Source of the DNA: Bacteroidales bacterium
GTDB taxonomy: Bacteria > Bacteroidota > Bacteroidia > Bacteroidales > UBA932
Direction of reading: 5' to 3'
Assembly: GCA_017437825.1 (NCBI GenBank)
Contig: JAFRXC010000047.1
Location: forward strand, 1 to 35,871
Length of the DNA: 35,871 nt
The first letter of the stretch is position 1. The number at the start of each line of letters is the position of its first letter. The position numbers and the translations under genes are program-made. Positions 1-7,153 of the stretch are shown here, one piece after another. The notes beneath the pieces are model-generated. The model worked only from the letters and a program-made list of their open reading frames with translations. It had not been told where the DNA came from and made no database searches.

Positions 1-390
1 TACACGGACAAGGCCCTGGCCTTCTCCCCGGACGCAATTTTGAACGGATTCATCGACCTGCATTTCGGGGGCTTCCAGGCATTATGGCACACTGCATACG
101 TAAGCAGGATGTATCTGGACAATACCCAGAACAAGGACCGCTCGCTGCCTTGCTACAGCCTTTCAAATGTGTCTTTGAACTATACAGTCCTTCCAAGCAG
201 GTTCATTAAGGAGATTGTCCTGGGCGTAGATTTCAGCAATATCTTCTCTGCCAGGGTAGCCCAGAATGGCTGGGTATATTCAGCAATCTATGGGAGCGGC
301 GGCCATCCTGACAGCAATAGATATTATCAGATTGGATTCGTCCCTGTCGCTCCGTTCTCTGCAATCGGTCACATCACTTTACGTTTCTAG
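1..390 (+). CDS. TonB-dependent receptor, C-terminal fragment
   Basis: The frame is open from the first base, so the 5' part lies outside the window. About 130 residues remain. They read as alternating beta strands and turns (for example GVDFSNIFSARVAQNGW) and end in a terminal aromatic, HITLRF, which is the usual C-terminal signature of an outer-membrane beta-barrel recognised by the Bam machinery. The NIFS...W.Y...G.....RYYQIGF pattern is what the last strands of Bacteroidota TonB-dependent receptors look like. The gene ends 3 nt before the PnuC-family gene, so the two are probably co-transcribed, and the receptor may import the same vitamin-like substrate. The substrate cannot be read from this fragment, and another 22-stranded barrel type cannot be fully excluded. 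Confidence 0.75.
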   Translation, partial: YTDKALAFSPDAILNGFIDLHFGGFQALWHTAYVSRMYLDNTQNKDRSLPCYSLSNVSLNYTVLPSRFIKEIVLGVDFSNIFSARVAQNGWVYSAIYGSGGHPDSNRYYQIGFVPVAPFSAIGHITLRF

Positions 391-393
391 AAT

Positions 394-975
394 ATGGATA
401 CCCTGCGCTTCCTGGACATACTTGGCTTCGTAGTCGGGATCATATACCTGATCCTGGAATACAAGGCCAGCATCTGGCTATGGCTGGCCAGCATAATAAT
501 GCCGGCAGTGGATATGTTCCTGTATTACAAGGCTGGTCTTTACGCCGACTTTGGAATGGCCATCTACTACTGTATTGCTGCCGTTTACGGATTCCTGGCC
601 TGGAAATTCTTCAAGCCCAAGGGAGCCAAAGAACAGGATAAACCCAAAGAAAGACCTATAACGCGTTACAAGAAATCCCATATCCTGCCCTCAGTGCTGG
701 CATTTGCGCTGCTCTGGGTGGGGATATGGTGGATTCTCGTGACGTTCACTAATTCTACGGTGCCTGTTGCAGACTCCTTCACCACCGCCCTGAGCATAGT
801 TGCCTTGTGGGCGCTTGCCCAGAAGTACGCCGAGCAATGGCTGCTCTGGCTGGCAGTGGACCTGGTTTGCTGTATCCTCTATATCTACAAAGGAATACCC
901 TTCAAGGCCGCTATCTACGGCCTCTACACCGTAGTAGCAGTCCTCGGCTACCGCAAGTGGCTCAAGATGATCTAA
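394..975 (+). CDS. pnuC: PnuC-family vitamin/nucleoside transporter (PnuC or PnuT)
   Basis: A 193-residue inner-membrane protein with about seven hydrophobic segments and a short charged loop near residues 69-90 (KPKGAKEQDKPKERP). The C-terminal part, WLLWLAVDLVCCILYIYKG followed by a YGLYTVVAVLGYRKW stretch, is typical of PnuC, a facilitator that takes up nicotinamide riboside or related compounds, with trapping by a cytoplasmic kinase. In Bacteroidota a close relative, PnuT, sits beside a TonB-dependent receptor and carries thiamine. The adjacent receptor makes PnuT a real option here, but no kinase gene follows and the upstream leader, where a TPP riboswitch would be, is outside the window. 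Family assignment is firm, substrate is open. The stop lies 2 nt from the stop of the convergent nfnB gene. Confidence 0.85.
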   Translation: MDTLRFLDILGFVVGIIYLILEYKASIWLWLASIIMPAVDMFLYYKAGLYADFGMAIYYCIAAVYGFLAWKFFKPKGAKEQDKPKERPITRYKKSHILPSVLAFALLWVGIWWILVTFTNSTVPVADSFTTALSIVALWALAQKYAEQWLLWLAVDLVCCILYIYKGIPFKAAIYGLYTVVAVLGYRKWLKMI

Positions 976-977
976 GC

Positions 978-2360
978 TTATTTCTGGAGGTAGGAGTGGA
1001 TGGCGGCGGCGGCGCGGCGGCCGGCTCCCATTGCGAGGATGACGGTGGCGGCGCCGGTCACGGCATCGCCTCCGGCGAAGATGCCGGGACGGGTGGTGGC
1101 ACCGGATTCGTCAGCTACCAGGCAGCCGCGGCGGTTCTGGTCCAGACCGGCGGTGGTCCTGGCAATGAGAGGGTTGGGACTGGTGCCGAGAGCCATTATG
1201 ACGGTATCGGCCTCAATCTCGAACTCTGAGCCGGGGATGGCCACGGGAGAGCGGCGTCCGCTGGCGTCAGGTTCGCCAAGTTCCATCTTAATGCACTTGA
1301 TTGCACGCACCCAGCCTTTGTCGTCCCCGAGAATTTCCACAGGGTTGGTGAGCATAGCGAAGGTGATGCCCTCTTCCTTGGCGTGGTGGACTTCCTCCTT
1401 GCGGGCAGGGAGTTCAACCTCGGTACGGCGGTATACGATGGTGGTGTCAGCGCCAAGCCTGATGGCTGTGCGGGCCGCGTCCATCGCAACGTTTCCGCCA
1501 CCTACTACGATGCACTTCTTTCCGGCCTTGATAGGGGTGAGGTAGTCGTCCCTGAAGGCCTTCATCAGGTTGTTGCGGGTGAGGAATTCGTTGGCGGAGA
1601 ATACTCCGTTGAGGTTTTCGCCCGGGATGTTCATAAACTTGGGAAGTCCGGCGCCCGTGCCTATGAACACGGCCTTGAAACCTTCCTCGTCAAAGAGTTG
1701 ATCTATAGTCACAGTGCGTCCTATGATGACGTCGGTCTCAATCTTGACGCCCTGCGCAACTATGTTGTCTATTTCGTGTTTCACGACGGTGTCTTTTGGC
1801 AGACGGAATTCGGGGATGCCGTACTCCAGCACTCCGCCGGGGCGGTGCAGGGCCTCGAAGATGGTGACGTCGTAGCCGAGCTTGGCGAGGTCGTTGGCGC
1901 AGGCCAGGCCGGAGGGCCCGCTGCCGATTATTGCAACCTTAGGCCCTGAGGGGGCCTGGGCCGCAGCCTTCACTGGCAGGTTGTCGCGGGACCAGTCGCC
2001 CACGAACCTCTCCAGTTTTCCTATGGAGACGCTTTCGCCCTTGATGCCCAGGACGCAGCTACCCTCGCACTGGCTCTCCTGCGGGCATACACGTCCGCAG
2101 ATGGCCGGAAGGGAGGAGTCCTTGGCAATTACGCCAGCGGCTCCTGCAAAGTCTCCGTCCTTTACCTTGGCGATGAAATCAGGAATGGCAATGCCCACGG
2201 GGCAGGCCTGGACGCAGCGGGGATTCTTGCAGTGCAGACACCTGGAAGCCTCCTGAAGGGCCTCCTGGGCGTTATATCCGTAGCAAACCTCCTGGAAATT
2301 GTGCGCACGGACCTTGGGGTCCTGCTCACGGGCTTTGAGCCTGTCTATTTTTGCAGCCAT
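978..2360 (-). CDS. nfnB: NfnB/GltA-like NADPH-dependent oxidoreductase, large subunit
   Basis: A 460-residue iron-sulfur flavoprotein of the glutamate-synthase small-subunit family. The N-terminal ferredoxin-like part has two cysteine groups (C41, C44, C49, C53 and C88, C92, C98, C102). A first dinucleotide fold GSGPSG (146-151) binds FAD, a second GGGNVA (287-292) binds NADPH, and GIFAGGD near 424 closes the FAD site. Databases often call such proteins homotetrameric glutamate synthase (gltA), but no glutamate-synthase large subunit is present and the gene overlaps nfnA by 16 nt. That pairing is the NfnAB arrangement, an electron-bifurcating NADH-dependent ferredoxin:NADP+ oxidoreductase. 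It is the last gene of the operon starting at 8124. The bifurcating role is inferred from pairing and neighbours. Confidence 0.87.
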   Translation of the reverse strand: MAAKIDRLKAREQDPKVRAHNFQEVCYGYNAQEALQEASRCLHCKNPRCVQACPVGIAIPDFIAKVKDGDFAGAAGVIAKDSSLPAICGRVCPQESQCEGSCVLGIKGESVSIGKLERFVGDWSRDNLPVKAAAQAPSGPKVAIIGSGPSGLACANDLAKLGYDVTIFEALHRPGGVLEYGIPEFRLPKDTVVKHEIDNIVAQGVKIETDVIIGRTVTIDQLFDEEGFKAVFIGTGAGLPKFMNIPGENLNGVFSANEFLTRNNLMKAFRDDYLTPIKAGKKCIVVGGGNVAMDAARTAIRLGADTTIVYRRTEVELPARKEEVHHAKEEGITFAMLTNPVEILGDDKGWVRAIKCIKMELGEPDASGRRSPVAIPGSEFEIEADTVIMALGTSPNPLIARTTAGLDQNRRGCLVADESGATTRPGIFAGGDAVTGAATVILAMGAGRRAAAAIHSYLQK

Positions 2361-3178
2361 TTGGATTCCTCCTCTTTATATTGTCCCTGACGACGCATTG
2401 CCTCGTCAAAATCTACCAGATATCCGTCGAATTCCGGACCGTCCACGCAGGCGAACTTTGTCTGGCCGCCCACGGAAACGCGGCAGGCGCCGCACATTCC
2501 GGTTCCGTCAACCATCAAGGTGTTGAGGCTGACCACTATGGGCAGACCCAGCTTCTTTGCGGTGAGGGTGGCGAACTTCATCATGATCATGGGGCCGATG
2601 GCGACCACCCTGGTGTACTGGCGGCCTTCTGCCACGAGGGCTTCCAGCTGCGCGGTTCCCACGCCGTGGAAGCCGTAGGAGCCGTCGTCCGTACAGAGGA
2701 ACAGGTTGTCGCAGACGGAGCGCATCTCCTCTGTATAGATGAACAGGTCCTTGTTCCTTGCGCCTATTATCACGTCAACGGCCACGCCTCTCTCGTGAAG
2801 CCACTTGGCCTGGAGATAGACAGGAGCCGTGCCCACGCCTCCGGCTATGAAGATTACCTTCTGCGCGGCCAGTTCTTCGGGGCTCATCTCCACAAGGTCC
2901 GAAGCGTTGCCCAGCGGGCCCACCACGTCCAGGAAGCTGTCGCCTTCGTTGGCATCCACTATTACCGTGGTGGATGCTCCAATTTTCTGTGTGACGATGG
3001 TCACCGTCCCGGCGGCGGCATCGTAGTCGCTGATAGTCAGCGGAATGCGCTCTCCCTTCTCGTCGGCTCTCACGATTAGGAACTGACCCGGAAGGGCGGC
3101 CTTGGCGATACGCGGGGCCTCCAGCACCATCTCGCAGATGTTGGAAGTGAGCATTCTCTTCTTAAGTATCTTGTACAT
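2345..3178 (-). CDS. nfnA: NfnA-like FAD/NAD-binding subunit with [2Fe-2S] cluster
   Basis: A 277-residue protein of the dihydroorotate-dehydrogenase electron-transfer subunit / sulfide dehydrogenase family. RIPLTISDYD near residue 44 is the FAD-binding motif, GGVGTAPVYLQAKWL near 113 the NAD-binding motif, and GMCGAC...FACVDGPEFDG near the C-terminus supplies four cysteines for a [2Fe-2S] cluster. I chose ATG 3178 over the upstream ATG at 3226 because family members begin with the MYKILKK-type strand and because this ATG lies 1 nt after the TAA of the ACT gene, giving tight coupling. The 3' end overlaps nfnB by 16 nt. Together the two subunits would use reduced ferredoxin plus NADH to make NADPH. 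An alternative database name is sulfide dehydrogenase subunit. Confidence 0.85.
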   Translation of the reverse strand: MYKILKKRMLTSNICEMVLEAPRIAKAALPGQFLIVRADEKGERIPLTISDYDAAAGTVTIVTQKIGASTTVIVDANEGDSFLDVVGPLGNASDLVEMSPEELAAQKVIFIAGGVGTAPVYLQAKWLHERGVAVDVIIGARNKDLFIYTEEMRSVCDNLFLCTDDGSYGFHGVGTAQLEALVAEGRQYTRVVAIGPMIMMKFATLTAKKLGLPIVVSLNTLMVDGTGMCGACRVSVGGQTKFACVDGPEFDGYLVDFDEAMRRQGQYKEEESKWLQK

Positions 3179-3179
3179 C

Positions 3180-3608
3180 TTAGAGGAGCTTTGAAATGTC
3201 TTGTTCTTCAATGACGGAAAGACCATTGCGGTCTATTGCATCCTGGGCCTTGGCGGTGTTGTCCGTGCGGAAAATCAGCACTCCCTTTCCATTCAGGAGG
3301 AACGAATACAAGTAGGAGATGCTTATGTCTTCCCTGGCCAGGAAATCGATGGCGTCCGCAGCTTTGCCAGGTACGTCGTCCAGTTCTATGGCGAACACTT
3401 CGCTCAGGGATACGGCCACGCCTGCTTCCTTCAGGATCCTGAATGCTTTGTCAGGTTGGCTGCACAGGATACGGCAGATACCGTAATCCGTGGTGTCGGC
3501 AATGGTTGAGGCTATCAACTGTATGTCGTGAGCCTTGAGCAGTTTGAGCACCTTTACAAGAGTGCCGGACTTGTTCTCTATGAATACAGATAATTGGTTG
3601 ACAGTCAT
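3180..3608 (-). CDS. Tandem ACT-domain amino-acid-binding protein
   Basis: A 142-residue soluble protein with two ACT repeats. The first, VNQLSVFIENKSGTLVKVLK, shows the N/D-x-x-G-x-L motif of the ligand-binding loop. The second begins around residue 70 (VFAIELDDVPGKAADAIDFL) and has the same strand-helix pattern. There is no catalytic domain, so it is a free-standing ACT regulator or sensor. Similar small ACT proteins are commonly found next to paaK and ior genes in anaerobes, suggesting that it senses aromatic or branched amino acids for this operon; that role is inference. The start is 16 nt from the paaK stop and its stop is 1 nt from the nfnA start. Confidence 0.85.
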   Translation of the reverse strand: MTVNQLSVFIENKSGTLVKVLKLLKAHDIQLIASTIADTTDYGICRILCSQPDKAFRILKEAGVAVSLSEVFAIELDDVPGKAADAIDFLAREDISISYLYSFLLNGKGVLIFRTDNTAKAQDAIDRNGLSVIEEQDISKLL

Positions 3609-3624
3609 AGTATTGAGCGTTTAG

Positions 3625-4935
3625 TTAAAATTTCTTCCTTAAATCTTTCACACGTACGGCCTTGCCTTCTGACTTTGGCAGGGAACCCTTTGGTACCAGA
3701 CGGACCTTGGGGGTGATGAGGATCTCGTCGCGGAGCTGGCGGGTGATTTCTCTCTCCAGGTTCTGCAGACGGCCGAAGTCGTCGAAGGACAGGTTGTCCG
3801 CAACCTCTACCTCCACGGTCATTGCGTCGTTGTTCTCCTTGGTTTCCAGGGTGATGAGGTAGTCCGAAGCAAGTTCCTTGAACTGCATCAGGATGGTCTC
3901 TATCTGGATAGGGAAGATGTTAACTCCCTTAAGGATAATCATATCGTCGGAGCGGCCTTTCATACGGTCGAGTCTCTTGTGATGGCGTCCGCAGGGGCAG
4001 TCGCCGGGGAGGATGCGGGTGAGGTCGCGCGTGCGGTAGCGGAGCAGAGGCATTGCTTCACGCTTGAGCGTGGTGAGTACCAGTTCGCCCACTTCTCCGT
4101 CAGGCACGGGCTCAAGGGTGTCAGGATCCACGATCTCCACTATGTAGTAGTCTTCCCAGATGTGCATGCCGTTCTGCTCAGGGCATTCGAAGGCCACGCC
4201 GGGGCCGCACATCTCACTCATTCCGAAGGAGTTGTAAGCCTTTACGCCCAGCATGTCCTCTATGCGCCTGCGGGTGTCCTCGCTGTGCGGCTCGGCGCCG
4301 ATCACCAGCGTGCGGAGCTTGAGGTCCCTGCGCGGGTCGATACCCTTCTCCTGCATCACCTCGTAGAGGCGTGCGGCGTAGGAGGGGATAGCGTGAACCA
4401 CGGTGGTGCCGAAGTCGGTGAAGAACTTGAGCTGGCGGAGCGTGTTGCCTGCGGCGGCGGGAACGGTGAGCATTCCCAGCAGCTCGGCGCCGTACTGGAA
4501 GCCGAGGCCTCCGGTGAACATTCCGTAGCCGGAAGTGTTCTGGAAGACGTCATTGGGGCGGCAGCCCACCATCCAGAGGCAGCGAGCCACCGCGTTGGCC
4601 CACTCCTGAAGGTCTTTCTGGGTATGCAGGATAACGGTGGGGTTGCCGGTAGTGCCGCTGGAGGAGTGCAGTCGCGTGCACTGCTCAAGCGGGACGGAGG
4701 CTATGCCGAAAGGATAGGTGTCCCTGAGATCCTGCTTGGTGGTGAAGGGGATCTTGCGAATGTCGTCCAGGGTCTTGATGTCTGAAGGCTTGAGGCCTTC
4801 GCGGGCGAAGCGCTCCCTGTAGAACGGGGAATTCATACAGTGCTCCAGAGTCTTGTGGAGCCTGTCCAGCTGGTACTTTTCTATCTCCTGGCGGGAGAAA
4901 GCTTCTTCGGGATTGAAGTATTTGGAATTGTTCAT
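3625..4935 (-). CDS. paaK: Phenylacetate-CoA ligase
   Basis: A 436-residue adenylate-forming enzyme of normal length for the family. The phosphate-binding loop SSSGTTGNP is at residues 91-99, the adenine-binding region YNSFGMSEMCGPGVAFEC lies in the middle, and the YRTRDLT hinge motif precedes a short C-terminal domain. It catalyses aryl acid + ATP + CoA to aryl-CoA + AMP + PPi. Beside iorAB it may act on the aryl acids linked to aromatic amino-acid fermentation (phenylacetate, hydroxyphenylacetate or indoleacetate). No ring-oxidising paa genes are present, so a catabolic phenylacetate pathway is unlikely here. The start is 2 nt from the iorB stop. Confidence 0.93.
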   Translation of the reverse strand: MNNSKYFNPEEAFSRQEIEKYQLDRLHKTLEHCMNSPFYRERFAREGLKPSDIKTLDDIRKIPFTTKQDLRDTYPFGIASVPLEQCTRLHSSSGTTGNPTVILHTQKDLQEWANAVARCLWMVGCRPNDVFQNTSGYGMFTGGLGFQYGAELLGMLTVPAAAGNTLRQLKFFTDFGTTVVHAIPSYAARLYEVMQEKGIDPRRDLKLRTLVIGAEPHSEDTRRRIEDMLGVKAYNSFGMSEMCGPGVAFECPEQNGMHIWEDYYIVEIVDPDTLEPVPDGEVGELVLTTLKREAMPLLRYRTRDLTRILPGDCPCGRHHKRLDRMKGRSDDMIILKGVNIFPIQIETILMQFKELASDYLITLETKENNDAMTVEVEVADNLSFDDFGRLQNLEREITRQLRDEILITPKVRLVPKGSLPKSEGKAVRVKDLRKKF

Positions 4936-4937
4936 AT

Positions 4938-5516
4938 CTATTCAGTCTGAAGTCCGTAACCCAGGTCGAAGCACTTGCAGTTGGCTTCCACTATTGCGTC
5001 GCCCTTGGCGGCGAAGATGCGTCCGATGGCGTCGCGCAGCTGCTGTGCGCTGAGGATGCCCATAAAGCGCGCGGCCATTCCGAGGAGCGCCATGTTGGCG
5101 CCCTTGGGATTGCCAGCCTCGCGCGCCAGGGATTCGATGTCGAACTTGTGGACGTGCGGAAGACTCTCCAATTCAGCCAGGACGGCTTCTGCGTCAGGGT
5201 AGTCAGGGATGTTGACAAATGGTTTGGACGAGGTGACGATTGTGCCGTCGGCGTCCAGGAAGGGGATGTAGCGAAGGGCTTCCATCGGCTCCATCGAAAT
5301 GATGAGGTCGGCGTGACCCTTGGGGATGAGGTCGCTGTGGATGGGCTCCGTGCTGAGGCGGAGGTCGCTCTGCACGTCGCCGCCGCGCTGGCTCATTCCG
5401 TGTACTTCGGCCTGTTTAAGGTGAAGGCCGGCCTGTGTGGCAGCCTCGCCGATTACTGTGGCAATGGACAGGATGCCCTGTCCGCCCACTCCGCAAAGTA
5501 TTATGTCTGTCTTCAT
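4938..5516 (-). CDS. iorB: Indolepyruvate ferredoxin oxidoreductase, beta subunit
   Basis: A 192-residue gamma-domain subunit of 2-oxoacid:ferredoxin oxidoreductases. It starts MKTDIILCGVGGQGILS, the characteristic GxGGQG fold, followed by AEVHGMSQRGGDVQSDLR, the conserved loop of IorB proteins. ATG 5516 is preferred over an upstream in-frame ATG at 5549 because it overlaps the iorA stop in an ATGA junction and begins directly at the conserved strand. With IorA it forms the enzyme that oxidatively decarboxylates aryl 2-oxo acids from aromatic amino-acid transamination to aryl-CoA, reducing ferredoxin. Confidence 0.92.
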   Translation of the reverse strand: MKTDIILCGVGGQGILSIATVIGEAATQAGLHLKQAEVHGMSQRGGDVQSDLRLSTEPIHSDLIPKGHADLIISMEPMEALRYIPFLDADGTIVTSSKPFVNIPDYPDAEAVLAELESLPHVHKFDIESLAREAGNPKGANMALLGMAARFMGILSAQQLRDAIGRIFAAKGDAIVEANCKCFDLGYGLQTE

Positions 5517-7153
5517 TTCTTGGAATGTCTTCTGAGGGTTTGCATACATTCTCTGCGAGGGATTATGACAGAAACGCCGTCATACTCTATTTCCTTGCGG
5601 ATTATTGCTGTGATGGCCTCCATATTGGGGGCTATGGGGTTTACTACGTGAAGGTGCTCCGGCTCCACGCCCAGGCCCAGGCAGATAGCCTCGAACTTGC
5701 TGGTTCCGGCCGAGTCCTGGCCTCCGGTCATCGCGGTGGTGAGGTTGTCGGAAATGACCACTGTGATGTTGGAGTGGTCGTTCACGGCATCCAGCAGGCC
5801 GGTCATTCCGGAGTGGGTGAAGGTGGAGTCGCCGATAATGGCGATGGCCGGGAAGAGGCCCGCGTCAGCGGCTCCCTTGGCCATAGTGATGGAGGCGCCC
5901 ATGTCCACGCAGCTGCTGAGGCTCTGGAAAGGCGGAAGCGCTCCAAGCGTGTAGCAGCCGATGTCGCCGAAGATGCGGGCGCCGGGGTATTCAGCCGCCA
6001 CTTTGTTAAGGGCGTTGTAGACGTCGCGGTGGCCGCAGCCCGGGCAGAGCTGAGGCGGGCGGGCGGCGAGGTTCTTTGCCGGAGCGAAGCCCTGGCCCGG
6101 GGCGATGCCCAGTGCCGCGGCCACGTTGTCCGGGTTCAGCTCGCCGGTGCGCGGGAGCTTTCCGCTAAGCCTGCCCTCTATCTTGTAGTCTGCGCCCAGA
6201 ATGGCCTTTACATCCTGTTCTACCACAGGCTGGCCGTCTTCCACTACCAGGATGCTCTGGCTGCGGGCGGCAAGTTCCTTAATCTTCTTCTGCGGAAGGG
6301 GATACTGCGATACCTTCAGGACATTCTTCGCGCCGGCTTCACAGACGTAGTTGTATGCGATGCCGCAGGCGATGACGCCCAGCGGTGCGCTGCCGTCCTT
6401 CTTGTCATCCCCGACCTCTCTTCCGTCATCCCCGACCTCTCTCCTGTCATCCCCGACCTGATCGGGGATCTCCTCCAGGCGGTTGTGCTCCGACTCCTCG
6501 GCAGCCTCAGCCATAGCTTCCTGCTTGCCGATGAGTGATATGTACTGCCTGCGCGCTATGCCCGGAAGCAGTATCCAGCCTTTTCCGGTCGCGGGATTGA
6601 ATTCATTCTGGTCCTGCAGATTGCCGATTTCGACGGCCGCACGGGAGTGGGCCAGTCTGGTCACTACCCTGAAAAGGACGGGTTCGCCCAGCTTCTCAGA
6701 AAGTTCGAACGCCTCGCTCATCATACAGAAAGCCTCCTGCTGGGTGGAGGGTTCGAAAATGGGTATCATTGCGAACTTGCCGTAGAAGCGGCTGTCCTGT
6801 TCATTCTGGGAAGAGTGCATCGACGGGTCGTCGGCGGCGAGGACAACCAGGCCTCCATTAACACCGGTGATGGCACTGTTTACGAATGCGTCTGCGCAGA
6901 CGTTCATTCCTACGTGCTTCATGCATACCAGGGCGCGCTTTCCTGCATATGACATTCCCAGGGCGGCTTCCATCGCGGTTTTCTCATTTGTGCACCAACG
7001 GCTGCGGATGCCTCGCTCGCGGGCCAGGGGATTGTTCTGGATGAATTCAGTGATTTCGGTAGAAGGGGTACCCGGGTAGGCGTACACGCCGGAGAGACCG
7101 GCGTAGATGGCGCCGAGGGCTACGGCTTCGTCCCCTAACAATAGTTTTTTCAT
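5513..7153 (-). CDS. iorA: Indolepyruvate ferredoxin oxidoreductase, alpha subunit
   Basis: A 546-residue thiamine-diphosphate enzyme subunit. The N-terminal pyrimidine-binding domain starts LLLGDEAVALGAIYAGLSG and carries YAYPGTPSTEI. The C-terminal TPP domain shows LCPGCGHRDVYNAL, FGDIGCYTLGALPPFQS and IIGDSTFTHSGMTGLLDA. A low-complexity insertion at residues about 228-252 (repeats of the type REVGDD) is encoded by a palindromic repeat and looks foreign to the fold. The protein ends soon after VIIPRRECMQ, so the two-cluster ferredoxin domain found at the C-terminus of archaeal IorA is absent. The ATGA overlap with iorB shows that this end is natural, not a truncation. The start overlaps the stop of the nitrilase gene, also as ATGA. 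Confidence 0.93.
   Translation of the reverse strand: MKKLLLGDEAVALGAIYAGLSGVYAYPGTPSTEITEFIQNNPLARERGIRSRWCTNEKTAMEAALGMSYAGKRALVCMKHVGMNVCADAFVNSAITGVNGGLVVLAADDPSMHSSQNEQDSRFYGKFAMIPIFEPSTQQEAFCMMSEAFELSEKLGEPVLFRVVTRLAHSRAAVEIGNLQDQNEFNPATGKGWILLPGIARRQYISLIGKQEAMAEAAEESEHNRLEEIPDQVGDDRREVGDDGREVGDDKKDGSAPLGVIACGIAYNYVCEAGAKNVLKVSQYPLPQKKIKELAARSQSILVVEDGQPVVEQDVKAILGADYKIEGRLSGKLPRTGELNPDNVAAALGIAPGQGFAPAKNLAARPPQLCPGCGHRDVYNALNKVAAEYPGARIFGDIGCYTLGALPPFQSLSSCVDMGASITMAKGAADAGLFPAIAIIGDSTFTHSGMTGLLDAVNDHSNITVVISDNLTTAMTGGQDSAGTSKFEAICLGLGVEPEHLHVVNPIAPNMEAITAIIRKEIEYDGVSVIIPRRECMQTLRRHSKK
6404..6471. repeat. In-frame palindromic repeat with 21-bp tandem units inside iorA
   Basis: Three units begin with GTCATCCCCGACCT, at 6404, 6425 and 6446, the first two exactly 21 bp long. 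The third continues into a perfect inverted repeat, ATCCCCGA (6449-6456) and TCGGGGAT (6462-6469) around a 5-nt spacer. On the coding strand the 21-bp units give a 7-residue repeat ending in EVGDD. The palindrome belongs to the same family as copies at 7811, 15807 and 32872. Confidence 0.9.
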
